A stretch of 64,000 nt of DNA from Symbiodinium natans (lineage: Eukaryota > Sar > Dinophyceae > Suessiales > Symbiodiniaceae): positions 227,089 through 291,088 of the forward strand of contig CAJNDS010002431.1 of assembly GCA_905221605.1 (NCBI GenBank), given 5' to 3'. The notes beneath the pieces are model-generated. The model was not told the origin of the DNA and searched no databases. It saw nothing but the letters and a program-made list of their open reading frames with translations. Made by a program: the position numbers and the translations under genes. Shown here piece after piece: positions 1 to 9,700 of this stretch. Positions within the stretch are counted from its first letter, which is position 1. Each line of letters opens with the position of its first letter.

Positions 1-120
1 TGAGGTTTCATACGTTTTTTCGGTTTTAAGGGATTCACGGCGCTGGGTTGGGAACTTCCACGGGCTCAGTCCCGAAGCCTTAAACTCCATAAGCCCCCAA
101 CTCTACATAAGCTCAAACCC

Positions 121-781
121 TAGCCCTAAACCCTAAACCCTAGCCCTAAACCCTAAACCCTAGCCCTAAACCCTAAACCCTACTAAGGTCCTAAATCCTC
201 GAAACCCTTAACCCTATACCACCCTGGGGGGTGGGGGCCGAAAAGGCGCAGATCACTGCCTTTGTCCGACATCCGCTCCTGGGAGGTTTGGGGTTTAGGG
301 TTGAGGGTTGAGGGTTTGGGTGGATTCCCTTTGTCTACCCTATTGAAACACAAATGCGAGGAACGTTTCCTTTGCACTCAAAAAATCATGGGTTGAGGGT
401 TGAAGGTTGGGTGCTGGGGGAGGTGTCGGACCTTAAGCTTGTGTGGCTTGGCTTAAGCTCAGTGTAGTTAACGGAGATCACATGGGTGAACCCTAGATTC
501 CTCAACTTTCGGCCCTATACATCTCACAGAGGCTTACAGTTCCTGTAGTAAGGAGAATATACTCTAATAGACGAGGTCCTCAACCCGGCTTCCTAACTAT
601 TGACTCTGTTCCTGGGTTCCCCTTTGACCCACAAACCCTAAACCCTCTGGGCTCAACCCTCAACCCCAAACCCTGCAAACCCTGAATCGTCAACCCTCAA
701 CCCTACACCCTACGCCCTACACCCTAAACCCTAAACCCTAAACCCTAAACCCTAAACCCTAAACCCTAAACCCTAAACCCT
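121..781. repeat. Telomere-type repeat region, CCCTAAA orientation
   Basis: Scattered CCCTAAA and CCCTAGC units occur at 121-183. Degenerate CCCTCAA/CCCTACA units occupy 630-720, and a clean run of about nine CCCTAAA heptamers fills 721-781. Between them (184-600) is unique non-coding sequence with no convincing exon. The clean run lies directly upstream of the exon-like island at 803-875. Confidence 0.9.
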
Positions 782-802
782 ATGCTTGTTCTCTCGCGAC
801 AG

Positions 803-875
803 CTTCGCTGCCCAGCAACCGGGGTGCTGCGGCGGCTGCACTCAGCTCCGGGCTGCTGGGATGCCAGAGAAGCAG
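803..875 (+). CDS. Exon-like island, gene unidentified (copy A)
   Basis: A 73-bp GC-rich island begins after a cgacAG acceptor and ends at AG followed directly by GGTTTAGGG. It is flanked by CCCTAAA upstream and TTTAGGG downstream, the polarity seen around the verified uL23 exons. All three forward frames are open, so the reading frame cannot be fixed from this piece alone. An identical copy lies at 26317-26389. Calling it an exon is inference from context and composition. Confidence 0.4.
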
Positions 876-3804
876 GGTTTAGGGTTTAGGGTTTAGGGTT
901 TAGGGTTTGGGGTTTAGGGTTTAGGGTTTCGGGTTTAGGGTTTAGGGTGTTTGAGGGGTTTTGGGGGGGGGTTTTGGGGGCTTAGGGTATTTTAGGGGTT
1001 TGGGGATGTGGGGACTTGGGGTTTTTGGGGGGTTTTGGGGGATTTTGGGGCGTTGGGGTTTGGGGGGTTTTGGGGCTTTGGGGCTGTGGGTTTGGGGTTT
1101 TTTTGACTGGGTTTCGGGCTCACGCATGTGTTTCACTTGATGCCAGCCTGGCGGTTCAGGGTCCAGGGCTTAGGGTTTAGGGCTTAGGGCTTAGGGTTTA
1201 GGTTCAGGTTTAGGTTTTAGGGGTTTATGGGGTTCAGGTGTTAGGGGATTAGGGCTTAGGAGGACAGGATTCTTCCTGCTTAAATTTTCATCCTAGTGAG
1301 TCGTGATGCACCATGTCAAACTAAACCCTAAACCCACCTTCCCAGTCTGAGGAGATGCGGTGCAAAGCTACAGTCAAGCTCCCTTTACGGAGCTTAACCC
1401 CCTGGTCCCGAAACCTTAAACCTAAACCCTCAATTCCTGACTCTAAACCTAAAACCCTCAACCTAAACCCTCAATTCCTAGGATCTAAACCTAAACCCCC
1501 AACCTAAACCCTCAATTCCTAAGCTCTAAACTGGTGCCTGGGATAATCTGAGGCTGAGAGACCTCTGCGAAGCGAACGGAAGGCATGTGCCTGGAGGTGG
1601 CAACATCTTGCCCGTCAGACTCGGCGGCTTCGTGCTTGGAGATTTAAGGGTTTTAAGGTTTAGGGTTGAGGGTTCAGGGTTTAGGGTTTAGGGTTTAGGC
1701 TAGCGCTTGAGAACTTAAAGTTTAGGGGGCTAGGGCTTGCGAATGTTGGGGCTAGAGGGTTTTACTCTTTCAGGCTTTGGTTTTAGGGCTCGTGTCTGAG
1801 ATCGCGAATGCTTGTAACACGACATCTGCTGTAACATGTGTTGAGAGAAGGATCGGACACCCAAAAAGGGATGGAGGGTTCAGAACTCGCGCACGAGCCC
1901 TGGAGTATTTGTGTGGTTCCAATAGGGTTTAGGGTCTGGGGTTTAGGGTTTCGCGTTTAGTGGTACGCTTTCTAGACCCCTTTGCAACCCCAGAAGCCCT
2001 AGAAGCCCTAGAAACGCTAGAAACCCTAGAATCCCTGGAAGCCCCACAAGCCCTAGAAGCCCTAGAAAGCCTTAAAGACTCTAAACCGTACAAGCCCTAA
2101 ACCGTAAACCAACAGGTGACTTTGCTGAGTTGGATGACCCCTTGCTCTTGGCCCTGCTACTTGGCTCATGAGGGTTTAGGGTTTAGGGTTTAGGGTTTAC
2201 TGGTCTTAAAGCACTCAACCCGAAGGCCAAACAACACCAGGGGATCCCTAAGCCCCTTCCAAGAAGCAGGCTGCTTGCCCAATTAGCCGTCTTCAGAAAG
2301 AAGCCCTAAAGCCTGAAATGCAACCCTGGAACCTGAAAGCCTCAAACCCTAAACCCTAAACCCTAAGCCCTAAACCCTAAACCCTAAACCCTAAACCCTA
2401 AAACCCCCAAGCTCAAAACCCTGAAGCCCTCAAAGCCACCAAGCCCGAAACCCGGAGCTCCAAAACCCTTAAAGCCCAAAAACCCTAAACCCTTAGAACC
2501 ATCGAGAGCCTCTCTACAGCCTAAACCCTAAACCCTAAGCCCTAAACTCTACATTCCTAAACCCTACACCCTAAACCCTAAACCCTAAACCCTAAACCCT
2601 CAACCCTCAACCCTCAACCCTAAACCCTAAACCCTAAACCCTAAACCCTAAACCCTAAACCCTAAACCCTAAACCCTAAACCCTACCCCCCCGGCCCTTT
2701 TGTGAGGATCGAGGCCGGGTTGCTGATACCGAAGTGGCAGCCAGAAGCCAGGCTCGGGGGGTTTAGGGTTTAGGGTTTAGGGTTTGGGGTTTGGGGTTTA
2801 GGGTTTAGGGTTTAGGTGTGGGGTTTGGGGTTTGGGGCTTGGGGCTTGGGGCTTGGGGCTTGGGTTTGGGGTTTGGGGTTTGGGGTTTGGGTTAGGGTTT
2901 AGGGTTTAGGGTTTAGGGTTTGGGGTTTGGGGTTTAGGGTTTGGGGTTTGGGGTTTTGGGTTTGGGGTTTGGGTTAGGGCTTAGGGTTTAGGGTTTGGGG
3001 TTTGGGGTTTGTGGTTTAGGGCTTAGTGTTTAGGATTTCGGGTTGGAGCTTTGAAGGTTAGGTTTAGGGTTTAGGGTTTGGCCGGGGGGGGAGGGGGAGC
3101 GGGAGGCATAGGGTTGAAAAGGGTTTAGAGTCTAGGTTTTCCGGTTTAGGGCCTGTAAGAGTCTAGAGCGTAATGTTTGTTCTCAACGACCTTGTACATT
3201 CCCCCCCTGTTGAACGTTTCTGGTGTCCAACTTCCACGTCTTCGAATCTTAGGGTCGTTGCATGGTCCTTAGCATGGCCCCTTGCCTCCCTTAAAGGGTT
3301 CTGATGTATGGGCCCTTAAATTTGTATAGGGTATATAAGGGTGTATACGGGGTACCCTTTTAAGGGCCTAATATGAAGGGACTATGTAACTACCCCAAGC
3401 GGCAGCGGGCTTGGACAGATGGAAGCTGAGCTCGCCTTGGGCGTGTCTCTGCAGCTGAGTAGCAGAAGATCTTGGGGTTTAGGGTTTTTAGGGTTTAGGG
3501 TAGTTACAAACAGTTCGCAGAGCTTGGGGAATAGCAGGATGAAAGTAGCTAGTTTACATATTTGTGGGGGGTTGGCTGATTTGCCTGGCTTTCTCGCTTG
3601 TTACTTTGGCTGCATTCGCTGTCCTGTGATCACGGGCGAGCGCGATGATTTTCAGGGTAGGTCCAATGCTTGACAGCATTCTGTCGGATTCTCCATCCCA
3701 AATCACCCCAAAAAGCCCTAGCGAACCCCTAAACCCAGCTCCCAAAGAGGGCACCGGAGCCCCCAAGCGACAGCCTCGACTCTGAACTTTTCTGAACTTT
3801 CAAG
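876..3804. repeat. Telomere-type repeats and degenerate derivatives; no confident gene
   Basis: Mostly heptamer DNA. TTTAGGG arrays lie at 876-955, with TTTTGGGG-rich drift to about 1110, and at 1650-1700, 2168-2200 and 2760-3090 (many TTTGGGG variants). CCCTAAA arrays lie at 2345-2402 and 2558-2690. Unique pieces at 1555-1650, 2693-2757 and 3400-3660 could hold short exons but have no frame I can defend. The repeat-derived open frames here, for example a Pro/Lys-rich one on the - strand at 942-1136, are low-complexity products of the heptamers. Confidence 0.85.
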
Positions 3805-3888
3805 GCTAGTGATGCCAAGCCAGCTGGCACGTTCCATGCTCGCAGCTTGACTGAAGAGACGCTTTATGTGAGGGCCGAGGGCATATTG
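3805..3888 (+). CDS. Exon-like island, gene unidentified (copy A)
   Basis: After a tcaAG acceptor, frame 3805 stays open and reads as ordinary soluble protein, including ASDAKPAGTFHARSL and EETLYVRAEGIL, before merging into GGGTTTAGGG at 3889. The sequence is repeated exactly at 29319-29402. I do not recognise the protein. Exon status is inferred from the acceptor, the coding-like composition and the telomere-type tract that follows it. Confidence 0.5.
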
Positions 3889-4555
3889 GGGTTTAGGGTT
3901 AAGGGTTTTGTTCAGGATTTCCCGACGTTAATTGAAGCCTTCCAGGGACCGTCTTGACGATGATACCTTACGTCTTTGCAGAAGGGCTTGAGTTCGTAGC
4001 CCTAAACCCTAAAAACTACTAATTACCCTAAACCTAAGAATCTTCTTTTCAAAGCCAACGCCCGTGGCGGCTATGGGGGGGTGCTGACCACGGATTTGGG
4101 GCCCGGAATTCCATGCTACCGAAACGCAACGATGAGGATCCAGGTTTCGCATATGTAAGGGCTCAGGCTTTAGGTTTGGGCTTCAGGGTACACTAGATCT
4201 CTAAGCCACACGTGCTTCCAGCAACCCAGGCAAGAAGTTTGCCCATGCTCCATCGCGCTCACGGAACCCTAAACCCTAAGCCCTAAGCCCTAAGCCCTAA
4301 ACTCTAATTTATTTCGATCTTGGGTCCTTGTCATAAGGCGGCCTCTAATATTTCGGGTACCCAAACCCTAAACCCTAAACCCTAAACCCTAAACCCTGAA
4401 CCCTAACCCTTTATAAACCCCAAACCCTATACCCTATACCCTATACCCTATAAACCCTAAACCCTAAACCCTAAACCTGTAGCATCCCGGAAGACTCTGT
4501 GTCGTCCTGCAAGGGAATGGGCCGCGCCGGCTCATGGTCTTCTTAGCCGGGGGGA

Positions 4556-4650
4556 GGGTTTAGGGTTTAGGGTTTAGGGTTTAGGGTTTAGGGTTTAGGG
4601 TTTAGGGTTTAGGGTTTAGGGTTTAGGGTTTAGGGTTTAGGGTTTAGGGT
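4556..4650. repeat. TTTAGGG array, about 13 units
   Basis: Uninterrupted TTTAGGG heptamers, 95 bp. The matching array in duplication copy B (30070-30178) is 109 bp, exactly two heptamers longer. The flanks match apart from one short indel at the right edge. The array has therefore changed in length since the duplication, or one copy is mis-assembled. Confidence 0.95.
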
Positions 4651-4808
4651 GGGTGTTTGTGTCCGGCGTTTGTTCTTCGGGCATATGCTTCGGGACTGGG
4701 TAGGTAACTTTTAAACGTTGTGGCGTTGAGCATCCTACTCGATTTAAATGGTCAACCATTTTTGGGCTAGGGTATTCAGCCCTTCATTCAGTGTTCTTCT
4801 TCGTCCAT

Positions 4809-4881
4809 AGGGTTTAGGGTTTAGGGTTTAGGGTTTAGGGTTTAGGGTTTAGGGTTTAGGGTTTAGGGTTTAGGGTTTAGG
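4809..4881. repeat. TTTAGGG array at the duplication breakpoint
   Basis: About ten TTTAGGG units begin at the exact base where homology with copy B (ending 30335) stops. Either the array was inserted in copy A only, or it marks the recombination or break point of the duplication. Confidence 0.9.
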
Positions 4882-5117
4882 GTTCAGGTCTCTGTAGAAT
4901 GTTCTTTGTAGTTCAGATTTTCGGGGTTAGGGTTGGGTCCATGAAAGTGTTTTCCTGAATTGTGGCTTAGGGTCATATAGGTCTTGAGGAGGTCTTCTGC
5001 ATCAAGTATATTCCTGGCAGCTAGGGGTCCAGACCCTTCGTGATTTGAACACAGTTTCCTCCTCAAAGAAGAAGGTTTTAGGGCGTTTAGGGTCAGAGAA
5101 GCTTATGCCCCCACAAG

Positions 5118-5435
5118 GGGCCTTGCACGCGGAGCAGCTGACGCTCAAAGGGAAGTGTGGGGGTGGGCGGGGGGGAGGGGGGGGGACAAAGGTTCCCTCC
5201 CGACCCTGCGCCCTGGTGCCCTAAGCCCTCACCCTACACGCATACTCGAAGCGGTTTAGGGTTTCTACACCCTAAACCCTAAACCCTAAACCCGAAACCC
5301 TAAACCCTAAACCCTAAACCCTAACCCCTAAACCCTAAACCCTAAACCCTAAGATTGCCGAGAGAGGAGAATGTCTTCGTCCGCCTCAAGAAGACCCTGG
5401 ACATCATGAATCTTGGCCCTCTGCAAAGCCCCTAA
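5118..5435 (+). CDS. Two exons, the second terminal; gene unidentified
   Basis: A first exon at 5118-5154 follows acaAG and ends before GT; it reads ALHAEQLTLKG in frame. A second at 5354-5435 follows cctaAG and reads REENVFVRLKKTLDIMNLG before TAA at 5433-5435. Joining them across a GT-AG intron keeps the frame (phase 2). That intron (5155-5353) ends in CCCTAAA heptamers at 5270-5353. The product looks like a basic, helical C-terminus of a cytoplasmic or nuclear protein. I do not recognise the family. Upstream exons would lie to the left, possibly including 3805-3888. Confidence 0.5.
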
Positions 5436-6060
5436 GCCCTAGAGGGTTTAGGGTTTAGGAATCCCGAGACCCGAAACCCTAAACCCTACACCCTGAACCC
5501 TAGACCCTAGACCCTAGACACTAAACCCTAAACCCTATAAACCTTAAACCCTATTAACCCTATAAACCCGATAAACCCTATAAACCCTATAAACCCTAAA
5601 GCCCGAAGCCCCCCCCAAAAAAGTCGGAACGAACACGCAAGGACCGCAAACCCTTAACCCCCGAACCTTAAATCTTCAAATCCTAAAACTCTAAAGGCAT
5701 TCTGAACTTATTTGTCCCCACCCCGCCCCCCCCCTCCCCCCCCAGAGTAACCCTAAACCCCACTCCCTAAACCCCAAGCCCTAATCCCTAAACCCTAAAC
5801 CCTCTATGTTGCTTGCCTGCTCTCTGGGGGGATGTGTCGTCGGGGGGCTCTCATCCCGAAGCCAAGTTCGTTTTGAGCTTCTTTGGGCTTCGCTTTGATT
5901 AAGGGTTTCTGGGGGCTATATGACGGTGGAATGTAGGACCTTAGGATGATGGGTATTAGGGATTAGGGCCCAAACCCTAAACCCTAAACCCTAAACCCTA
6001 AACCCTGAACCCTGAACCCTAAACCCTAAACCCTAAACCCTTCGGGTTCAGGGGCTCAGA

Positions 6061-6149
6061 CGCCAAGGAGGGGCGAATCTCAGATGCGGAGATACCCGGA
6101 CGCCTTCGAGCGAGAGGTGGACATGATGGCGCCTCCCTTGCCAGATTGA
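6061..6149 (+). CDS. Exon-like island with possible stop codon
   Basis: Open in one frame with GESQMRRYPDAFEREVDMM, then a proline-rich end and TGA at 6147-6149. CCCTAAA/CCCTGAA heptamers precede it (5970-6042) and TTTAGGG follows from about 6163. The frame could also leave the exon at CCAG just before the stop. Protein family not recognised. Confidence 0.4.
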
Positions 6150-6162
6150 GTCAAGAGTAGCG

Positions 6163-6510
6163 GGTTAGGGTTTAGGGTTTAGGGTTTAGGGTTCAGGGTT
6201 TAGGGTTTAGGGTTTAGGGTTCAGGGTTTAAGGTTTAGGGTTTAGGGTGTAGGTGTTGGGGCCAAGTGCATACCACTGCAATCCCAAACATCTCAGTTCT
6301 CTAGTTTCTGGTCCCTTTTTGGAAATAGGTGCTCCAAAAGGGACCGCAGCTTAGAGATGTGACCAACTGAGGTACATGGACCTTTACCCTAAACCCTAGA
6401 CCCCCTCAACCCTAAACCCTAAACCCTAAACCCTAAACCCTAGACCCTAGACCCTAAACCCTAAACCCTAAACCCTAAACCCTAAACCCCAAAACCCATA
6501 AACCCTAAAC
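6163..6510. repeat. Inverted telomere-type array with unique hairpin loop
   Basis: TTTAGGG/TTCAGGG units at 6163-6253 face CCCTAAA units at 6376-6510 across a 120-bp unique spacer. The spacer is itself partly palindromic: GGTCCCTTTT pairs with AAAAGGGACC, and the flanking CATCTCAG and CTTAGAGATG also match. The whole unit could fold into one long hairpin. It has the same G-then-C order as the uL23 introns. Confidence 0.8.
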
Positions 6511-6536
6511 TCAGTTACATGGCCCTTTGGGGTTCA

Positions 6537-6618
6537 GGTGTCCGGAAAGCAGGTGCCTACCCAGGTCAAGCTGGTGAAGGGCTGTCATGAAGTGCCATAG
6601 ACCTGCTTTCCGGACACC
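6537..6618 (-). other. Perfect 18-bp inverted repeat in the LINE 3' UTR
   Basis: The arms at 6537-6554 and 6601-6618 are exact reverse complements (GGTGTCCGGAAAGCAGGT and its complement), separated by 46 bases. It lies about 160 bp past the ORF2 stop, at the element's 3' end. That is where many LINEs carry the structure their own reverse transcriptase recognises. The recognition role is inference. Confidence 0.8.
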
Positions 6619-6779
6619 GGCATTTTTTTGGGTTTTTGCCTGAACTACATCGCTTACATCGCTTACACTTCAACTCGCTCAAACTGCCTACAGGCAATTG
6701 AGAGGGAGGGAAAGTGGGTTGCGCGGTACCTCCATTTTGCAATGGCAGGTCGTTGCAACGCACAAGGCGTAGCAGTCTT

Positions 6780-9700
6780 TCAGTCGTCATCTACATGTCT
6801 CAGAATACCAATTCTGATGACCTCAGCCACATAACGGATCCTAAGTTCGTCCACTTCCATAGATGTGGTGGAGTGGAAGAGGATGGAGATGAAGTCAGGC
6901 GTTCGGCGTGTGACAAACTGGGATAGGCCAGAAGCCCCAAACAGGTCACAGGTGCCCGGACAAGCTTGCAAACAGTGTTGCAACGTAGCTTCTACGGCCT
7001 GACAGAAGGGACACGGCTTCAGCAAAAGCGTATCTTCGTGTCCTGGAGTCGCCAGCAACAGGCGAAGCGGCCACAGTCCCGTCAACCGAGTAAAGCTCCA
7101 CAGCTCAACAGAATCCCACAGCTTATCAGGGACACATCCCAACAATACATCCCACCCTTGGCAAGCGCGAACTGGGCAAAGGTCTATGTACCTCAGGTTA
7201 AGACCTGCCAAAACCTTAGTGGCGGAAGCTGCGAATTCCGTCAGGTCCAAGGCACTAAGGCGAGGAGTCAACACTAAACGTTTGTAACGCTGCAGCAAAG
7301 TTTTCCGTAAGGCCTTACAGGATCTGGCCAGTTCCATTTCTTCCAGCGTGCAAACACCAGAGTCCTGCAGAGGCGGAATTCCTCCGCACTGCTCCAGAAG
7401 GTCACGAGTCATGTGCAACCAAGTACCATTGTGAATGGGTTCGGCCATAGTCACCATACGATACACTGGGTGATCTTGTGGTAGAATGCTGATTTTGGCC
7501 AAATAAGCCAAAGCTCGTAATTTGGCCTTAGTGCCCAACCTAAAATGCCAGCCAACAGTGGCCACTGCAAGAGGCCCGCGTATGGCAGACCCTGCTTTGC
7601 CTGCTAGAATTTGTTTCGCCCAGTCAGCCTGCAGCCTGTTCAGCTGTGAGTATGCGTTGGGGACCAAGGGCAGGAGCTCGGCGGCGTAGAGAATGACGGG
7701 TTCGACCCGTTCAGTGATGGCAACTGCCAAAACCGGGGGTGGAAAGCCTGCCTGCTTAGCCATGGTCATAAGCTCCTGGAAGAGAGCATTTCCCACTTTT
7801 AAGATATGGGCAAGGCGCATTTCCAAGGAAAGACCACGTTCAAGCTGGACCCCTAACAACTTATACGTTTCACACGCAATGTCAACCAAGGGGACGTCAG
7901 GAGCGTCATAGCAGGGCATGATGGCAGTCTTTGACGGTCCCATATTAAACTTGGCACGAACAGTGTGTGCAAACAAGTCCAAACCCTCAGTTGCCGCCTT
8001 GCAGACCTCGGTGCAAGAAGGAAACGGTGCAACCACATCGTCTATAAAGAGGAGAGGCCCCAGGGGCGAGTGGCCCAAGTTCTCCAGGATCTGCACTCTT
8101 TCATCGATGGAATTTAACCGGCCAAGATCATGGATGGCCACTCGCCGAATCAGGCGTTGATCCCAACCCTGCAACATCAGCCTTTGAAGTCTAGCTACAA
8201 TGGCTGGCCCTTCGTTTAATGGTTCAAGGCGACAGAGTTCTGGGACAGGCGTGAGAGTCGTCCACAACCCTGCAATAGCATCGGCTGCAAAACTAGGCAG
8301 GACCGAATTGGAGGGTTGGCAAACAGAAGAAAGAATTTGCTGAAGGAGCTTCATGAAAGCCGTCAAGATGTGAACAGCAAAGCGCTTGCCTTGTGGAAGG
8401 CCCGCCCTGAAAGACATCGCGTCTGATACTACCCCACCAAGGGAGAGGACAGCAGAGTCCATGTGAAGGAAGTCCCAGAGTAACAACCACTCTGTACCCA
8501 CCACTCCTGCATGAAAAGCTGCGAGCAGCATTGCATTATGATCCGTAGCATCATAGGCGGATTGTATGTCTGCAAAGAGCAGATATGTATGGAGCCCTTG
8601 TGAGTGCCGGATTTGTGCGTGTAGTATTACCGCTAAAACGATTGCCACTGTCTCAAACTTGCCCCCCAGTTGCGCTGCGCCAGTGAAGTCCTCTAAGATC
8701 TTCTTGCAACGTCCGAGCCAGAGCCCATCTTGAACTGCAGCCATGTCTGAGACGACACTTATTGGTCTGAGATTAGTGACCTTTCGGACTACTCTAGGCC
8801 CAGCCTTGCGAATGGGCGTGATGCGTCTTTCACACCAAAGCGAGGAAGTTAACTCACACTCCCTAGCTAAGTTAACCAAAGCCAAATTGAGAGCCTTAGC
8901 TGGGGGACAGCTCGTCTTGGCAGCTGCCAGAGCGCATCGATAACTTTGTTTGCGCAGACGGAAAGACCGTTGCACTTCCTCAAGTTCTTGCCATGAATAA
9001 GGGGCTGCGTTGACTGCCGTGTTGCTTTCAGGGGCATCCGCAAGACCTGGAATGCCTCTCGGCACAGCTTTGTGCCTGTGAATGGTGCGAACACTCTGTT
9101 CAAGTGCACGCTCACATTCTGGATCCTGATAGAAATCATTGTCCGCTCTTCCCAGCAAATCATGCTGGATAGCAGAAATAGTTTGTTGCACCCCTGAAAC
9201 TGCACCAGTGTTAGGCTCAGCCAAAGCATACCCAAAATCACGGTCCTTCTTGAACCATGAAGAAAGAAAGGCTTTCGCCTGATTAGGTTGAGATGTCAGG
9301 AGCGACAAATATCTGCTTACAGTGGCCGCCTTGGTTTGGTCATCAAATTGCTTCACAGCTGCCTTGTATTGGTCATAGTTCTGGAAGTCACAGACTTTAG
9401 GCACTCTCTGTGGCCACCGATTCTTTTGACCGGCGACTCCGCGAACACGGGTAAGTCCCCCGCAATGCCCTGTAAAACAAACCAAAACTTCCCTAATCCA
9501 AGCAGCGGCGTCAAGCAAATCCCGCTTACGCTTAGGCAACAAACAGTGCCTGTTTGCTGCAATCTCAACTTGCACGTCATTAGTAATCAAGGCAGCCAAT
9601 GCAAATGAGGACTCTGCCGAAGCTAGCGCCTCATCCCACTCATTCGACTGGGACCAAATGACTCGCCCAACAGATGATTCAAAGGACGCCTGCAAAGATA

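Larger units (their letters stand above)
1..4808. repeat. Segmental duplication, copy A
   Basis: This segment reappears at 25515-30335 with a constant offset of 25514 bases up to about 4640. Everything I compared by eye is identical except the telomere-type array at 4556-4650, which is two heptamers shorter than its partner, and a small change just after it (4650-4665). Homology stops at 4808, exactly where copy A runs into another TTTAGGG array (4809-4881), while copy B continues into unrelated sequence. The left end is not visible because copy A begins at the window edge, so the true duplication is at least 4.8 kb. It holds exon-like islands and telomere-type tracts. Confidence 0.97.

Noticed and set aside
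942-1136. Pro/Lys-rich small ORFs on the - strand (and the same at 26456-26650)
   Set aside because: They are direct translations of TTTTGGGG/TTTAGGG drift, with no independent coding signal.
4556-4650. CRISPR-like array
   Set aside because: The regular units are 7-bp telomere heptamers without spacers, in eukaryotic context.
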